A stretch of 9,497 bases of DNA from Muribaculaceae bacterium (lineage in GTDB: Bacteria; Bacteroidota; Bacteroidia; Bacteroidales; Muribaculaceae). The translations under genes were made by a program, and so were the position numbers. Each line of letters begins with the position of its first letter. The stretch's first letter is position 1. Positions 7,320 through 9,497 of this stretch are shown here, one piece after another. Location: the NCBI GenBank assembly GCA_029060585.1, contig JAIDTS010000243.1, forward strand, positions 1 to 9,497. The letters are read 5' to 3'. The notes under the pieces were generated by a model, which was given only the letters and a program-made list of their open reading frames with translations, ran no database searches and had not been told where the DNA came from.

Positions 7320-9452
7320 ATGAGAAAATCTTTATTAACTCTTGGAGTTGCCTGTATGGCACTCTCGAGCTACGCCTCGACCCGTATTCTGTATCAGCAG
7401 AATTTCGAGACAGCTACAAGCCCCGAAGAAACCGGTTGGTCATACGGTGGCGGTTCTATCTCCGTAGCTTCCGACGCTTTCGGTAAGTTCCTCGAACTCT
7501 CCCTCGGCCAGAACAACGGCCGTAGCGGTGTGGCTACTTGGGGACAGGACATCTACATGTATGGCGACGAGTCTATCCTTGAGAACGGAACCTACAGCAT
7601 GAAGTTTGACTTCGCGATCGCTAAAGGCTCCAACAACCAGTACAACGGTTGTATCACAGTCTTCACCAACCACGCTCCTGTAACCAATCAGCCCTACCGC
7701 AACCCTTGGCCCGCAGGCTACTGGCAGAACTATCTCTTCGATATGTCTCAGGTTGACAAGGAATCCCTCCAGTATGTAGTTGACGGCGGCACAATCGAAA
7801 GTGTCGGAGAAGACGGCGCCAAGACCTACGCTATCGACTACTCTGATCCCTCCACTTTCGAAGAAGGTAAGTGGTATACTGTTGAACTCGAAGTCGACAC
7901 CAACAGCCGCGAGGTTGAGTATTCTGTAACAAGCCTCGAAGGCGATATCGTAAAGCAGGGCACACTTAATGTACCTGAAAACGACGTAAACGGCGACCCC
8001 ATCAGCATGTTCGCAGAAGGTCTTTTCGTGATGACTGCTCGTTATCAGACCATTATCGACATCGATAACCTGATGATCTACCTTGACACATCCTACGACT
8101 ACGCTAACATTCCTACTATCGCCCTCACCCGTGTTGGCCAGACTGCCGATGAGACTCTTGACCTCAACATGCGTGCCTACACCATCAGCTTCCTTGACGG
8201 CGAGACTCTACACGTAGTCGGCCCCGACGGACAGGAAGTAACTGCTGACTATGCTGAGTGCGAAGGTAACTATGTATATGAGACTTCCACCAGCGGTGTA
8301 CTTCAGGCATGGACAACAAGCGGCGACGCTAAGTCTCCGGTTGCTGAGGCTACTGTTGACTGCACTCCTATCGTTCTTCCTGAAGGTGTAGCTACCATCT
8401 CTGCCGTATCCGCTGGTTATGGCAAGACCTATACCCTCTCTGTAAACAACGCTGACGTGCCTCTCCGTCCGACCATCTTCATCGACTATGAGTTCACCGG
8501 CGTTAGCGGTGAGAAGATTGCCGCAGAAGGTCAGGCTTCGGGCTGCAATGTCACTGTCACTGAAGAAGGTACCCTCAAGATCACTACATCCGCATTCGGA
8601 TATGAGTCAAAGACAGTTACTGTGAAGAATGACCTCCAGTTCGAAGTTAAGAATGCTTGGGACTTCGCCCGTCTTACTCCGGAAGAAATCAGTGCAGTAG
8701 GATTCCCCGAATTCCAGGTTCTTAACAGCGACCAAACAAGTGGCTTTAATAACTGGACCGCTCGCAAGCGTCTCAACTATATATCCACGACAGAAAAAGA
8801 GGAAAAGGTTGATGAAGAAGGTAACGTAACAGAAGGTCCTGCAACCATCTATCCGTTCGGCTTCATCGCAGAAGACAACACTACCAACGTAATCAACTAT
8901 TCTGTAATCGACCGCACAGGAGTAGCTGAAACTACTAAGGGTGAATACTTTGAAGGTCTCACCATCTTCCCCGAAAGAGGTAAACTTGCAGAAGGAAATC
9001 TTCCCAATGTAGGTATGTTGTATCGTATCGGTCTCTATAATGACCAGACAAACAACAACAACAACAATGTTTACGTAAATGATCTTGACGCATCAGACTT
9101 CGTTGTTGTAAACTACATCAACAACTATGGCGGCAACTCCTGCCATCCTGAAGTAGCCACTGACGCTGAATATTATGCAGTTCTCGCGGGAGAAGATGCA
9201 GTTCTGAAGGCTTCAGACGGCACACTGAACGAAGAAACAGGCCTCTACGATGTAGCTTATGCTCTCTATCGTGTCGACACCGCAATCACCAAGATCACAG
9301 TCTACAAGCAGGCTGGTGGTGATGCAGTAGAAGCTGTTGAGGCTACTGTAGCCGGCGACAACTACTACTACTCGATCGACGGTATCCGCGTTGCTGAGCC
9401 CACTCGCCCGGGTCTCTACATCCACAACGGCAAGAAGATCATCGTAAAATAA
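7320..9452 (+). CDS. Secreted multidomain beta-rich protein, possible surface glycan-binding protein, with C-terminal sorting-like motif (710 aa)
   Basis: I do not recognise a named family for the whole protein. The ATG at 7320 follows an in-frame stop at 7305-7307 and opens a signal peptide (MRKSLLTLGVACMALSSYAS) with probable signal peptidase I cleavage near residues 19-20. Cys12 sits too far inside a short hydrophobic core, without a good lipobox, to make a convincing lipoprotein. Residues about 22-260 (LYQQNFE..., GTYSMKFDFAIAKG, GKWYTVELEVDT, IIDIDNLMIYLD) read like a LamG or concanavalin-type jelly roll. Residues about 262-440 look like Ig-like or chitobiase-C-like beta domains. Residues 441-680 are unassigned and include six consecutive Asn (578-583). 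The C-terminus, YYYSIDGIRVAEP...GLYIHNGKKIIVK (682-710), matches the Bacteroidota C-terminal sorting-type pattern (YxxDGxRV...G.YI..GKK..VK). No catalytic motif is evident. Its position after two SusCD pairs suggests glycan binding or processing at the surface, an inference only. Confidence 0.85.
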   Translation: MRKSLLTLGVACMALSSYASTRILYQQNFETATSPEETGWSYGGGSISVASDAFGKFLELSLGQNNGRSGVATWGQDIYMYGDESILENGTYSMKFDFAIAKGSNNQYNGCITVFTNHAPVTNQPYRNPWPAGYWQNYLFDMSQVDKESLQYVVDGGTIESVGEDGAKTYAIDYSDPSTFEEGKWYTVELEVDTNSREVEYSVTSLEGDIVKQGTLNVPENDVNGDPISMFAEGLFVMTARYQTIIDIDNLMIYLDTSYDYANIPTIALTRVGQTADETLDLNMRAYTISFLDGETLHVVGPDGQEVTADYAECEGNYVYETSTSGVLQAWTTSGDAKSPVAEATVDCTPIVLPEGVATISAVSAGYGKTYTLSVNNADVPLRPTIFIDYEFTGVSGEKIAAEGQASGCNVTVTEEGTLKITTSAFGYESKTVTVKNDLQFEVKNAWDFARLTPEEISAVGFPEFQVLNSDQTSGFNNWTARKRLNYISTTEKEEKVDEEGNVTEGPATIYPFGFIAEDNTTNVINYSVIDRTGVAETTKGEYFEGLTIFPERGKLAEGNLPNVGMLYRIGLYNDQTNNNNNNVYVNDLDASDFVVVNYINNYGGNSCHPEVATDAEYYAVLAGEDAVLKASDGTLNEETGLYDVAYALYRVDTAITKITVYKQAGGDAVEAVEATVAGDNYYYSIDGIRVAEPTRPGLYIHNGKKIIVK
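9051..9068 (+). repeat. In-frame AAC trinucleotide repeat encoding a polyasparagine run
   Basis: Five AAC units followed by AAT encode Asn578-Asn583 of the 710-residue secreted protein. The repeat lies in a hydrophilic stretch (NDQTNNNNNNVYVND) between beta-rich segments, so it is probably a surface loop or linker. Changes in copy number would stay in frame. Confidence 0.7.
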
Positions 9453-9482
9453 ATCCCGATATCTAATATAATCTATCAAGGA

Positions 9483-9497
9483 CGCTCGATTAGAGCG
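9483..9497 (+). terminator. Hairpin at the window edge, possible terminator of the secreted-protein gene (cut off)
   Basis: CGCTC and GAGCG flank a GATTA loop, giving a perfect 5-base-pair stem that begins 31 bases after the TAA at 9450-9452. The stem reaches the last base of the window. The preceding GGA could extend it if the next bases are TCC. Whether a T-run follows cannot be seen. The remaining bases after the gene (9453-9482) are A/T-rich with no feature I can name. Confidence 0.4.

Noticed and set aside
1..9497. CRISPR array, tRNA or rRNA gene, insertion sequence, or phage element
   Set aside because: No regularly spaced repeats, tRNA-like folds, rRNA segments, transposase or terminal inverted repeats were seen. 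The window is almost entirely occupied by the five coding regions.

Overview
The window looks like a polysaccharide-utilisation-type locus from a Bacteroidota (order Bacteroidales) genome. This rests on SusC/SusD pairs, lipoprotein signals with acidic residues just after the cysteine, SusD C-termini ending in QNPGW, A/T-rich translation leaders without Shine-Dalgarno sequences, and a C-terminal sorting-like tail on the last protein. The moderate GC content and many C-ending codons would suit a gut lineage such as Muribaculaceae or a Prevotella/Alistipes relative, but the genus cannot be fixed from this sequence.

All real genes are on the + strand. The left edge (1-375) is the last 124 residues of a SusC-type TonB-dependent outer-membrane transporter. 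After 30 bases comes its partner, an unusually long SusD-type lipoprotein of 705 residues (406-2523). A 59-base gap leads to a second, complete pair: a SusC-type transporter of 945 residues (2583-5420) and, after 28 bases, a SusD-type lipoprotein of 577 residues (5449-7182). The tight spacing suggests one transcript. The two pairs look clearly divergent and not like a fresh duplication.

A 137-base gap (7183-7319) holds two hairpins and then an A/T-rich leader. It separates the transporter genes from a 710-residue secreted, beta-rich protein (7320-9452) with a signal peptide, a probable lectin-like N-terminal domain and a Bacteroidota-type C-terminal sorting-like motif. The last 45 bases end in what looks like the start of another hairpin, cut by the window edge.

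Functionally, each SusC would form a TonB-driven barrel capped by its SusD lid and import oligosaccharides (or another polymer fragment) into the periplasm. The 710-residue protein sits where surface glycan-binding proteins or enzymes usually lie. No glycosidase, lyase, protease, sulfatase or regulator is visible, so the substrate cannot be inferred. I see no convincing wholly new system. The points most worth a second look are the short N-terminus of the complete SusC, the oversized SusD, the hairpin-rich boundary before the last gene, and the architecture of that last gene.
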